DNA of 9,008 bases from Bacteroidota bacterium (GCA_025363505.1 JANYDV010000133.1:1-9008), one strand, 5' to 3'; positions 1 to 7,836 are shown, numbered from the stretch's first letter. A program made the numbers and translations. The notes: generated by a model from the letters alone, not told the origin.

Positions 1-1
1 C

Positions 2-145
2 GCAGTACCATCGCTTTCGATTATTGTTGAACAAATTGTTGCGACAGCTATACTGTCTGCTCTTCTTGATACATTCGGTGGTGATACGATCACTGAAGTA
101 AGCGAGAGAATCGATCAACGTCGAAAAAAATCAATATTGCAATGA
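2..145 (+). CDS. aroC: Chorismate synthase, C-terminal end (partial)
   Basis: Only the last 47 codons are present; the gene begins before the window. The visible peptide starts AVPSLSIIVEQIVATAIL and continues SALLDTFGGDTI. This matches the C-terminal part of chorismate synthase, where an 'AVP...EAMVALVLADALLEKFGGD' helix is conserved. The enzyme makes chorismate from 5-enolpyruvylshikimate-3-phosphate using reduced FMN, the last step of the shikimate pathway, in the cytoplasm. The tail after FGGD is basic and short (RIDQRRKKS), as usual in the family. The stop codon TGA (143-145) overlaps the ATG of aroKB by four bases (ATGA). The identification rests on a short C-terminal match, but the two following genes belong to the same pathway and support it. 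Confidence 0.85.
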   Translation, partial: AVPSLSIIVEQIVATAILSALLDTFGGDTITEVSERIDQRRKKSILQ

Positions 146-1848
146 CCTGGCGAGGCAGACATATTTATTTGACAGGTATATCCGGCTCCGGTAAAACGAC
201 TATCGGTCGAGCTCTTGCGACCATACTTTCAAAAAACGGCTATCGGTTTCTTGATCTTGATGAAGAATTGGAGAAACGAACGGGAAAAAGTATTGCTGAA
301 ATATTTCGAGAACCGAATGGTGAAACAACATTTCGAAATATCGAAACAACAGTCCTTGCTGAATTCGCTGCTCTGAGCTTTGCGCAACAACCATATGTCA
401 TTGCAACCGGTGGCGGAACACCCATCAGTGCTCTAAACCAAGAGATAATGCGCGGCAGTGGGCTTGTGGTTTGGGTTGATGTCACGCTTCGTCAAGCTGC
501 AAAAAATGTCATCGGGAGTATGCTCCAAGGGAATGTGCGACCGTTGTTAGCAGCAAATTCTTCCGAAGAGGTTACACAAAAGCTGCGTAGTTTGCTCACC
601 GAGCGAACCAAGTTTTATGAAAAAGCCTCGTTGCATTTTGTTGCCAAAAGTCAGCGTGAAAATGACCGCACTCCGCAAGAGCTTGCAGAAGAGTTGTTGA
701 ATGCACTTGAAGAAATGTCGAAAAGTGTCAGAATGCTCCCTCGATTTGAGACCTTGATTGCCCACTCTGCTTTTGGAAATTATTCTGTTTCAATCGGTAG
801 TGGAATTGCTTCGACAGAATTGTTACGTAGCGCCACTGAAGCTTCAGTAAAACGAGTAGTGATTGTGACGGATGAAAATGTTGCGGGATTGCATTGCAAA
901 AAAATTATACAATATCTTAACCGTGAGTCAAAAGGGAACATTGATATTCATCAACTCGTCATTGCTCACGGTGAGCAGAATAAAAACTCAGACACTTTAT
1001 TTGAAGTATTAGACGCTTTCTCTCGTCTGAATCTTTCGCGCCGTGATGATTTGATTGTGAGTATTGGTGGAGGTGTTGTCAGTGATCTGGTGGGATTTGC
1101 CGCCAGTATTTTCAAGCGTGGCATTGCTATCATTCATATCCCTACAACACTTATCGCTCAGCTTGATGCTTCGATTGGCGGGAAAACTGGGATAGATTTT
1201 CATAATAAAAAAAATGCACTCGGCTCATTTTATCCTCCGCGACGTGTGATTATTGATCCAATATTTCTTCAAACATTACCGAAGCGCGAACTACATTCCG
1301 GACTGTCAGAATTATTAAAATATGCATTGATCGGGAATGTCACTTTGTGGAATGTATTATCTAAATCGATTAGACGCTTGATTCGCGGTCTCGATCCCGG
1401 ATATGAAATATTAATTCGTGATGGTGTAAAAGAAAAATTGCGGTATGTCAGTGGAGATGAATTTGAGCAAGTGAACGGAAAGCGCGAACACTTGAATTTT
1501 GGACACACATTTGGGCACGCATTCGAGTCGGCAACGGGCTTTACTCAATTGCTCCACGGCGAAGCAGTTGCGCTGGGAATGCGAGCCGCGGCGTGGTTAT
1601 CAATGAAAGAAGGATTGCTCTCCGAAGAGTCGTGGAGTTCGATCGAAGTCGTGTTGGGGCGTTTGCCGATCCCATCGTTCCGGTGTGAGGTGAATGCCGT
1701 ATTTACGGCAATGTTATCAGACAAAAAAAACTCGTTTGGTACTATTCGATTGATCTTACTCGATGAAATTGGCAGCACTACTATCAAAGAAAACATTAAG
1801 CATCAAAGTATTAAAGATGCGATTCAATTTGTTCTTTCTGTCGTCTGA
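142..1848 (+). CDS. aroKB: Bifunctional shikimate kinase / 3-dehydroquinate synthase (AroK-AroB fusion)
   Basis: One 568-residue ORF carries two complete enzymes. Residues 1 to about 192 are a shikimate kinase (shikimate + ATP to shikimate-3-phosphate). They show a Walker A loop GISGSGKTT (12-20), a shikimate-binding DLD (38-40), R65, a GGG loop (90-92), a lid arginine in RPLL (133) and R155 in ERTKFY. Residues from about 200 to 568 are 3-dehydroquinate synthase (DAHP to 3-dehydroquinate, NAD and metal dependent). They show GGGVVSDL (309-316), IPTTLIAQLDASIGGKTG (333-350), E390, K393, NFGHTFGH (452-459) and LHGEAVALGM (471-480); E390, H455 and H472 are the expected metal ligands. Position 314 is Ser where Gly is usual. 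The two activities are steps 5 and 2 of the pathway, so they are not consecutive. Both halves look intact, so this is a true fusion and not a frameshift artefact. The ATG start gives a four-base overlap with aroC. Such fusions are known elsewhere, for example in Thermotoga. Confidence 0.96.
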   Translation: MTWRGRHIYLTGISGSGKTTIGRALATILSKNGYRFLDLDEELEKRTGKSIAEIFREPNGETTFRNIETTVLAEFAALSFAQQPYVIATGGGTPISALNQEIMRGSGLVVWVDVTLRQAAKNVIGSMLQGNVRPLLAANSSEEVTQKLRSLLTERTKFYEKASLHFVAKSQRENDRTPQELAEELLNALEEMSKSVRMLPRFETLIAHSAFGNYSVSIGSGIASTELLRSATEASVKRVVIVTDENVAGLHCKKIIQYLNRESKGNIDIHQLVIAHGEQNKNSDTLFEVLDAFSRLNLSRRDDLIVSIGGGVVSDLVGFAASIFKRGIAIIHIPTTLIAQLDASIGGKTGIDFHNKKNALGSFYPPRRVIIDPIFLQTLPKRELHSGLSELLKYALIGNVTLWNVLSKSIRRLIRGLDPGYEILIRDGVKEKLRYVSGDEFEQVNGKREHLNFGHTFGHAFESATGFTQLLHGEAVALGMRAAAWLSMKEGLLSEESWSSIEVVLGRLPIPSFRCEVNAVFTAMLSDKKNSFGTIRLILLDEIGSTTIKENIKHQSIKDAIQFVLSVV

Positions 1849-2279
1849 TGAAAAATATACTCATATTGCACGGACCAAATCTTAATCTCCTCGGCGAACG
1901 AGAACCTGCTATCTATGGTACGACAACTTTAGCCGAGATCAACACTCATCTTTTCTCTCTGAAAGATCAAAATGATTTGCGTATATTTCAATCAAACCAC
2001 GAAGGAGTATTGATTGATTATATCCATCAGTTTCGTCAATGGGCTGATGCGATTATTATTAATCCCGGCGCATTGACACATTATTCTTATGCGTTGCGAG
2101 ACGCAATTGCTGCGTTTGTCAAACCTGTGATCGAAGTGCATTTATCCGATATTACAAAACGTGAAAGTTTTCGGCATCATTCGGTGTTAGAGGGGTTGCC
2201 AAATTGCAGTCGCATTTTGGGTAAAGGCGCAGCCGGATACTATGAAGCACTTCAATCATTAATTCATCAGAGCGAGTGA
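1848..2279 (+). CDS. aroQ: Type II 3-dehydroquinate dehydratase
   Basis: A 143-residue protein, the usual length for the small dodecameric type II dehydroquinase. It converts 3-dehydroquinate to 3-dehydroshikimate, the step right after the AroB half of its neighbour. Family motifs run in order: LHGPNLNLLGEREPAIYG (7-24) with N11, R18 and the catalytic Y23; FQSNHEGVLID (47-57); INPGALTHYSYALRDAI (71-87) with N72 and R84; and PVIEVHLSDITKRESFRHHS (93-112) with E96, catalytic H98, R105 and R109. All the expected active-site residues are present. The ATG shares one base with the aroKB stop (TGATG), which suggests translational coupling. It is unrelated to the Schiff-base type I enzyme. Confidence 0.97.
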   Translation: MKNILILHGPNLNLLGEREPAIYGTTTLAEINTHLFSLKDQNDLRIFQSNHEGVLIDYIHQFRQWADAIIINPGALTHYSYALRDAIAAFVKPVIEVHLSDITKRESFRHHSVLEGLPNCSRILGKGAAGYYEALQSLIHQSE

Positions 2280-3154
2280 AGAAGTATTTTACATTTATTA
2301 AGATCGAACACACACTATTTTCACTGCCGGTAATTTTTTCCGGTATGATATTGGGGTATTGGGCGCATATTCTTTCAGGACAGCCGGTGCCGGATACTTC
2401 GGGGATGATTAGAATTTCGCTCTTGATACTTGCCGCCGCAACCGGCGCCAGAACCGTCGGCTTTGCACTCAATCGTATTATTGATCGCCAAATAGATGCT
2501 CGTAACCCCCGAACGGCAACACGTGACCTTCCGAGCGGTAAGATGACTTTGAAGCAAGCCTATGGTGTGCTGTTGGCAGGTTTGGTCGTCTATCTCATTG
2601 CTGCTTCGCAGATTAATTTGTTGTGTCTTGCGCTTTCTCCGATTCCAATACTTGTTTTTGCAATCTATCCATATCTCAAAAGATTTACAGTTTTTGCGCA
2701 TTTTGGGGTTGGACTTTCTCTCGCGCTCGGTCCCGTTGGTGGATATTTTGCAATCCATCCGAGCATTGATTGGAGTATAATACCTATAATATGGCTATTC
2801 TTATTTACGTGGTGTTGGGTAGCTGGTTTTGATATTATATACTCAACCTACGACGAATCATTCGATAAATCTGAAGGACTATTTTCATTCCCATCGCGAT
2901 TCGGCAAGAAAAAAGCATTGCGATATTCGGGGTTTATTCACATCATTGCATTCTTATTATTAGCAGGGGTGTATGTTTCGGCATTTGCAGGAAGTTTTAT
3001 TGTCGGAATATTATTGCTTGCATCGGGATATTTACTGTATCTTGAACAAGCAAAAGCCGAGGATGTCGAACTTGCTTTTTTTAAGATCAATGCGGTGCTT
3101 GGCTTTGTGGTGTTTACATTTGTATTGATTGGCGTTGAATTACAATTACCATGA
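2276..3154 (+). CDS. ubiA: UbiA-family aromatic prenyltransferase, probably MqnP-type for menaquinone
   Basis: A 292-residue integral membrane protein with about eight or nine hydrophobic helices. It transfers a polyprenyl chain from its diphosphate to an aromatic acid. The two Mg-diphosphate motifs are clear: N66-x3-D70-x3-D74 followed by NPRT (77-80) and R83, and D186-x2-Y189-x3-D193-x3-D197 followed by GLFSFPSRFG (201-210). The start is GTG at 2276, overlapping the aroQ stop by four bases (GTGA). The next in-frame ATG is at residue 24 and would cut the first helix, so GTG is preferred. UbiX and UbiD genes follow directly. In the futalosine route the matching trio is MqnP-MqnM-MqnL, acting on 1,4-dihydroxy-6-naphthoate. 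The FCB group normally uses menaquinone, so I infer that substrate; 4-hydroxybenzoate (classical UbiA) cannot be excluded from the sequence. Confidence 0.92.
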   Translation: MKKYFTFIKIEHTLFSLPVIFSGMILGYWAHILSGQPVPDTSGMIRISLLILAAATGARTVGFALNRIIDRQIDARNPRTATRDLPSGKMTLKQAYGVLLAGLVVYLIAASQINLLCLALSPIPILVFAIYPYLKRFTVFAHFGVGLSLALGPVGGYFAIHPSIDWSIIPIIWLFLFTWCWVAGFDIIYSTYDESFDKSEGLFSFPSRFGKKKALRYSGFIHIIAFLLLAGVYVSAFAGSFIVGILLLASGYLLYLEQAKAEDVELAFFKINAVLGFVVFTFVLIGVELQLP

Positions 3155-3738
3155 GTAAGACAACAGAACATAGTGCATCGCTTCGGATTGCTGTTGGCAT
3201 CACGGGTTCGAGCGGGACGATCTATGCGCAAGATTTTTTGAAACGTTGCCCCGGTGATAAATTTGTCGTGATGAGCAAATGGGGCAAGGCAGTCGCAAAA
3301 GATGAACTTGGTTTACGCGATCCCGAAAAGCAACTGAAACCCTATTACAAACGTGCTTTTGCTGATACCGATCTTACCGCACCTCTTGCTTCGGGTACCA
3401 ATCATATTGATGCCTATGTCATTATTCCGGCATCTACATCTACAATAGGTAAAATTGCATCGGGCATTGGTGATACCCTTATTACTCGCACCGCGGCAGT
3501 GTGTTTGAAAGAACGAGTGAAGATGATTATCTGTGTTCGCGAGACACCACTCTCGACGATCACCCTCGAACAACTCGCAATGCTCTCACGTGAAGGTGTC
3601 ATCATTATGCCGATTTCGCCACCGCTGTATTATGTACCCGACACCGTTGAAGAATATGTGAGTGGCTTTGTTGATAAAGTATTGCAGCATTGTGGTGTGC
3701 ACATAGGTAAAGGCTGGCGCTCGGAAGACCTCGATTAA
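3151..3738 (+). CDS. ubiX: UbiX-family flavin prenyltransferase (MqnM-like)
   Basis: A 195-residue soluble flavoprotein of the usual length. UbiX joins a dimethylallyl group to reduced FMN, making prenyl-FMN, the cofactor of UbiD decarboxylases. Visible motifs are the N-terminal flavin loop VGITGSSGTIYA (15-26), the ASTSTIGKIASGIGDTLITR stretch (94-113), LKERVKMIICVRETPL (119-134) with the conserved R130, and the C-terminal PISPPLYYVPDTVEEYV (154-170). It starts at ATG 3151, overlapping the prenyltransferase stop by four bases. The gene lies directly before ubiD, so cofactor maker and cofactor user are made together. Older names for the family (PAD1-like or aromatic decarboxylase) reflect an earlier misassignment of the activity. 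Confidence 0.95.
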   Translation: MSKTTEHSASLRIAVGITGSSGTIYAQDFLKRCPGDKFVVMSKWGKAVAKDELGLRDPEKQLKPYYKRAFADTDLTAPLASGTNHIDAYVIIPASTSTIGKIASGIGDTLITRTAAVCLKERVKMIICVRETPLSTITLEQLAMLSREGVIIMPISPPLYYVPDTVEEYVSGFVDKVLQHCGVHIGKGWRSEDLD

Positions 3739-3740
3739 TT

Positions 3741-5630
3741 ATGGCAAGACGCAAAGCATTTCACTCTCTCAGAGATTTTCTTACCTATCTCGACCGTGAA
3801 GGCGAACTACTTCGTATTACTGCACCTGTTGATCCGCATCTCGAAGCAGCCGAGATCGCCGTGCGTTCAATGCGTGAAGGTGGCAAAGCATTGCTTTTCG
3901 AAAATATCATCGGCTCGAAATATCCGCTTGCAATGAATATTCTTTCGAGCGACAGACGTGTAGAGCTTTCTATAGGAGAGGATCCAAATGAGTTGGGGCA
4001 CAAGCTTATTAATACCGTCGAGCAACTAATGCCTCCGAAGCCAAGTGCAATATTCTCGGGCATTCGTAGTCTTGGTAAACGATTGATTGCTGCACGTGCG
4101 TCGAATGTGCACTCATCAAATAGGCTTGATCTTCCTAATAAACTTTCAGAGTTACCTATTTTACAAACATGGCCTGATGATGGCGGCAAGTTCATTACAT
4201 TACCCGAAGTCTTTACTTACGATCCGCGAACAGGGAAGCGAAACCTGGGGATGTATCGCATTCATGTTTATGATGAAATAACAACCGGTATTCATTGGCA
4301 GATACAAAAAGGCGGCGGCTTCCATTATAATGTTGCCGAAAAAATGAATATTCCTCTTGAAGTAGCAATTGCAGTTGGCACTGATCCTGCAACATTGCTC
4401 GCAACAATCTCACCGCTTCCGGAAAATATTGATGAAGTGTTGTTTGCAGGTTTTTTGCGAGGCGAAGCAACAAAAATGACACGGGGCAAATCGCTTTCGA
4501 TAGCAGTGCCTGCTGAAGCAGAGTTTGTACTCGAAGGCATTGTTGCTCCGCATAAACGACACATCGAAGGACCTTTCGGTGATCACTTCGGACATTATTC
4601 CCACGCCGGAATGTATCCGGTGTTTGATTTGAAAAAAATTACCTCACGCCCTGATCCGATTTTTGCTGCTACTGTTGTCGGCAAGCCACCGATGGAAGAT
4701 AAATGGCTTGGTGATGCGACACAAAAAATATTAGGTCCCCTTGCAAAGCTTATGCACCCCGAAGTTCGTGATGTTTGGGCATTCTTCGAAGCTGGCTTTC
4801 ATAATCTTCTCGGTATTTCGACAAACCAGCGCTATGGCAAAGAAGCAATGAAGACTGCGCTTGCATTAGTGAGTGATGGTCAGTTGTCATTGACAAAATG
4901 TGCTGTTGTTGTTGACGAAAAAGTTGACAACAGAAATTTTCGTGCGATTTTACGTTCGATCAACGATCACTTCGACCCCCACTACGATGTCATTATTATT
5001 CCGAAAGTACCGCTCGATTCGCTTGACTTCACGAGCTATACGATGAATCTCGGCTCGAAGATGCTTATTGATGCAACACAAAAATATGATTCCTCGGCAA
5101 GCGGTGGTTCATATCCACATCGTAAAGTGAATGAATTTGTTTTACAAACCGGAAGGGAAGTTGCTGAGCTTTCGAATATCGATAGTCGTATTATTGAGTA
5201 TCAAGTATATGAAGATACACTACTGGTGGTCAAAGTAAAGGGAGCTTTTTATGCAACAGAAAATGCGGCAAAGAAAACCGAGAATGAATTCGAAGCTCCG
5301 ACTGCAACGATTGGTAGCCAAGTACTGCAAAAATTGATAGCTCCGGAAATGACAAAACATCTTCCGCGAGGCGTAAAGATTGTCGCAACGGTGAGTGAAG
5401 ATGTTGATCTTCGCAGTGATATGGAGGTACTATGGGGCGTATTCACCCGTTTCGATGCCGCACGTGATGTGTTCTTTACTGCAACCCGCTTAGAACGCTC
5501 GGTACCAGTGTATGAGGGCTTGATGGGAATTGATGCTACATGGAAAATCGGTTACCCGAATCCTTGTGTGATGGATGAAGAAATTGTAACCCGTGTTGAT
5601 AATAGATGGAAAGAATTTGGGTTTATATAA
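3741..5630 (+). CDS. ubiD: UbiD-family prenyl-FMN-dependent decarboxylase, menaquinone (MqnL-like) type
   Basis: A 629-residue cytoplasmic decarboxylase that uses prenyl-FMN from the preceding UbiX. Family motifs include RNLGMYRIHVYD (167-178) with N168 and R173, GIHWQIQKGGG (183-193), AEFVLEGIVAP (260-270) with acidic residues E261 and E265, and EGPFGDHFGHYS (276-287). It is clearly longer than the ~490-residue UbiD of ubiquinone synthesis. About 615-630 residues is, as I recall, typical of the menaquinone decarboxylases of the futalosine route (for example in Helicobacter). The expected reaction is removal of the ring carboxylate from prenylated 1,4-dihydroxy-6-naphthoate. It begins two bases after ubiX and is the last gene of the operon; a hairpin terminator follows within 30 bases. 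The substrate is inferred from clade length and context. Confidence 0.94.
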   Translation: MARRKAFHSLRDFLTYLDREGELLRITAPVDPHLEAAEIAVRSMREGGKALLFENIIGSKYPLAMNILSSDRRVELSIGEDPNELGHKLINTVEQLMPPKPSAIFSGIRSLGKRLIAARASNVHSSNRLDLPNKLSELPILQTWPDDGGKFITLPEVFTYDPRTGKRNLGMYRIHVYDEITTGIHWQIQKGGGFHYNVAEKMNIPLEVAIAVGTDPATLLATISPLPENIDEVLFAGFLRGEATKMTRGKSLSIAVPAEAEFVLEGIVAPHKRHIEGPFGDHFGHYSHAGMYPVFDLKKITSRPDPIFAATVVGKPPMEDKWLGDATQKILGPLAKLMHPEVRDVWAFFEAGFHNLLGISTNQRYGKEAMKTALALVSDGQLSLTKCAVVVDEKVDNRNFRAILRSINDHFDPHYDVIIIPKVPLDSLDFTSYTMNLGSKMLIDATQKYDSSASGGSYPHRKVNEFVLQTGREVAELSNIDSRIIEYQVYEDTLLVVKVKGAFYATENAAKKTENEFEAPTATIGSQVLQKLIAPEMTKHLPRGVKIVATVSEDVDLRSDMEVLWGVFTRFDAARDVFFTATRLERSVPVYEGLMGIDATWKIGYPNPCVMDEEIVTRVDNRWKEFGFI

Positions 5631-5659
5631 TTATTTTACACTTCGAAGATGGGAAATAA

Positions 5660-5688
5660 AAAAGGCAGGTGATCTTCACCTGCCTTTT
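5660..5688. terminator. Bidirectional intrinsic terminator between ubiD and dnaK
   Basis: A perfect 13-bp stem: AAAAGGCAGGTGA (5660-5672) pairs with TCACCTGCCTTTT (5676-5688) around a TCT loop. The A-run on one side and T-run on the other give a T-rich tail in both directions. It sits between two convergent genes, 29 bases after the ubiD stop and 22 bases after the dnaK stop, so it can end both transcripts. Confidence 0.9.
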
Positions 5689-5710
5689 AATATATTGTAA
5701 GAAGAGTAGA

Positions 5711-7612
5711 TTACTTCTTCTGGTCATCAACAACTTCGAACTCTGCATTTTCGACTTTGTTGCCATCGCCGTTTGTGTGCTGTTGTTCTTGCTGAGGTGC
5801 CCCTTCTTGCGGTGCTTGCTGATACATCTGCGAAGATGCTTCGCTCCATGCACGATTGAGCGTTTCGATCGCGGCTTTGATTGCTTCGCCGTCAGTAGCC
5901 TTGAGCGATGTCTCAAGCGTTGCCACAGCGTCGTTAATCTTGCCTTGAGCTTCGGGAGACATTTTGTCCTTCAACTCATCCAACTGCTTCTTCGTCTGGA
6001 ATACCAGTTGATCGCCTTGATTGCGAAGATCAACTTCTTCTTTGCGTTTGAGATCTTCTGCTTTATGAGCATCGGCATCTGATTTCATCTTTGCAATCTC
6101 TTCTTTCGAAAGACCACCCGATGAAGTGATACGGATAGATTGCTCTTTTCCGGTCGCTTTATCTTTTGCACTGACATTCAAGATGCCATTGGCATCAATG
6201 TCAAATGTGACTTCGACCTGCGGTACACCGCGAGGCGCCGGTGGAATTCCGTCAAGATGGAAACGACCGAGCGATTTGTTATCAGCCGCCATCGGGCGCT
6301 CGCCTTGTACGATACTGATCTCAACCGAAGGCTGATTGTCAGAAGCGGTCGAGAACGTCTCGCTCTTTCGAGTCGGGATCGTTGTGTTCGATTGGATCAT
6401 CGAGGTTGCAACGCCACCGAGTGTTTCGATCGCAAGGGTGAGCGGAGTGACGTCGAGCAACACCACATCTTTTACTTCTCCGGTCAAGACCGCACCTTGA
6501 ATGCCGGCACCGATCGCAACGACTTCATCCGGATTCACACCTTTGTGCGGATCTTTGCCGAAGAAATTACGAACGAGGTCCTGAATTTTAGGGATACGTG
6601 TCGAGCCACCAACGAGAATAACTTCGTCAATGTCTTTCGGTGTCAGTTTTGCATTCTGCAGTGCACGTTTGCACGGCTCAATGGTTTTCTGAAACAAGTC
6701 TTCACATAATTGCTCGAATTTACTGCGTGTAAATGTCAAGTTCATATGCTTCGGTCCATCGGCAGTTGCAGTTACGAACGGAAGATTGACTTCTGTTTGC
6801 ATTAACTGTGACAACTCGATCTTTGCTTTTTCGCCTGCTTCTTTGAGGCGTTGCAACGCGGTAGCATCTTTACGAAGATCAATCCCATCAGATTTAATAA
6901 ATTCATCTGCGAGGTAATCGACCAAACGTGAGTCAATGTTATCACCACCAAGATGGGTATCGCCGTCGGTAGATTTTACTTCGAAGACACCATCACCGAG
7001 TTCGAGAATCGAAATATCAAAGGTACCACCGCCGAAGTCATAGACAGCAATCTTCTCGCTCTTGTCTTTTTTATCGAGACCGTAGGCAAGTGCAGCGGCT
7101 GTGGGTTCGTTGATGATTCGACGGACATTCAAGCCTGCAATCTCGCCGGCATCTTTGGTTGCTTGGCGTTGTGCATCGTTGAAATATGCGGGTACGGTAA
7201 TAACTGCTTCGGTTACTTTCGATCCCAAATATTCTTCGGCAGTCTGTTTCATCTTTTGTAAGATCATAGCCGAGATTTCTTGTGGGGTATAATCTTTGCC
7301 TTGAATCTCCACGCGAGCGGCATCGCCGTCGCCTTTGACGATCTTATATGGCACAAGCTTTTGCTCTTCATTGACTTCATCAAAACGACGACCCATAAAC
7401 CGTTTGATTGAGTACACGGTATTTGTTGGGTTCGTTACTGCCTGACGTTTTGCAGCTTGACCAACCAAGCGATCGCCGGATTTTGTGAATGCGACAATTG
7501 ACGGAGTTGTCCGTGAACCTTCTGCATTTGCAATCACGACGGGTTGTCCGCCTTCCATTACGGAAACGCACGAATTCGTGGTTCCGAGATCAATTCCAAT
7601 AATTTTACTCAT
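5711..7612 (-). CDS. dnaK: Molecular chaperone DnaK (Hsp70)
   Basis: A full-length 633-residue Hsp70. It binds exposed hydrophobic stretches of client proteins and releases them through an ATP cycle driven by DnaJ and GrpE. The ATPase domain shows IDLGTTNS (7-14), YDFGGGTFDISIL (191-203) with T197 equivalent to the E. coli autophosphorylation threonine, and VILVGGSTRIPKIQ (331-344). The linker DVVLLDVTPL (382-391) leads into the substrate-binding domain, and a helical lid follows from about residue 500. The region around residues 75-110 (RRFDEV... to KDYTPQ) is the insert typical of Gram-negative DnaK. The tail is Q/P/G rich (599-617) and ends FEVVDDQKK, like the acidic tails of bacterial DnaK. 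No dnaJ, grpE or hrcA lies within the window, and no CIRCE operator is visible upstream. The gene before it on this strand is hsp20, separated by a terminator, so dnaK probably has its own promoter in 7613-7840, though I cannot place it. Confidence 0.99.
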   Translation of the reverse strand: MSKIIGIDLGTTNSCVSVMEGGQPVVIANAEGSRTTPSIVAFTKSGDRLVGQAAKRQAVTNPTNTVYSIKRFMGRRFDEVNEEQKLVPYKIVKGDGDAARVEIQGKDYTPQEISAMILQKMKQTAEEYLGSKVTEAVITVPAYFNDAQRQATKDAGEIAGLNVRRIINEPTAAALAYGLDKKDKSEKIAVYDFGGGTFDISILELGDGVFEVKSTDGDTHLGGDNIDSRLVDYLADEFIKSDGIDLRKDATALQRLKEAGEKAKIELSQLMQTEVNLPFVTATADGPKHMNLTFTRSKFEQLCEDLFQKTIEPCKRALQNAKLTPKDIDEVILVGGSTRIPKIQDLVRNFFGKDPHKGVNPDEVVAIGAGIQGAVLTGEVKDVVLLDVTPLTLAIETLGGVATSMIQSNTTIPTRKSETFSTASDNQPSVEISIVQGERPMAADNKSLGRFHLDGIPPAPRGVPQVEVTFDIDANGILNVSAKDKATGKEQSIRITSSGGLSKEEIAKMKSDADAHKAEDLKRKEEVDLRNQGDQLVFQTKKQLDELKDKMSPEAQGKINDAVATLETSLKATDGEAIKAAIETLNRAWSEASSQMYQQAPQEGAPQQEQQHTNGDGNKVENAEFEVVDDQKK

Positions 7613-7644
7613 ATATTTTCTTTGCTTGTATTAAAAAAATTCTG

Positions 7645-7740
7645 TTAGTAGCGTCGGCTTGGTGCTTTGGCAACGATCGTTGCGATAGTCATTGCGACAA
7701 CTAAAAATATTAAGATTGAAACGATGATAGTGACGAACAT
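7645..7740 (-). CDS. Possible 31-residue single-pass membrane peptide upstream of dnaK
   Basis: On the minus strand an ATG (7738-7740) opens a 31-codon frame ending in TAA at 7645-7647, 32 bases before the dnaK ATG. The peptide begins MFVTIIVSILIFLVVAM. It is hydrophobic over roughly residues 2-24 and ends in a small basic tail KAPSRRY. That is the layout of a single transmembrane helix with a positive cytoplasmic end. It is same-strand and close to dnaK, so it would share its transcript. No clear ribosome binding site precedes it, but that is also true of other genes here. I do not recognise a family. It may be a real small protein, a leader peptide, or a chance frame. Confidence 0.35.
   Translation of the reverse strand: MFVTIIVSILIFLVVAMTIATIVAKAPSRRY
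7670..7683. repeat. Perfect 14-bp palindrome GCAACGATCGTTGC
   Basis: The sequence is its own reverse complement and lies 58 bases upstream of the dnaK start, inside the possible small ORF. It could be an operator half-site pair or a small hairpin in the dnaK leader. It is not the CIRCE sequence. It may also be only a by-product of coding, since it covers the codons for part of ATIVA in the small ORF. Confidence 0.35.
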
Positions 7741-7836
7741 AGCGGTTGACGGTAAGTAAATAGCGTTGCACAAACACGGCTATCGTTCGTTGTAGTTTCG
7801 TTTTTCATCTGTAAGACAGATAGTATGTCTCGGCTC

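Noticed and set aside
5669..6082. A plus-strand open frame of 137 codons overlapping the end of dnaK.
   Set aside because: It is antisense to dnaK and starts inside the terminator; its cysteine- and leucine-rich product resembles no family and arises from the dnaK codon pattern.
7808..7820. Short hairpin TCTGT-AAG-ACAGA.
   Set aside because: Only a 5-bp stem with no T-run after it on the minus strand, so it does not qualify as a terminator; it may be chance.
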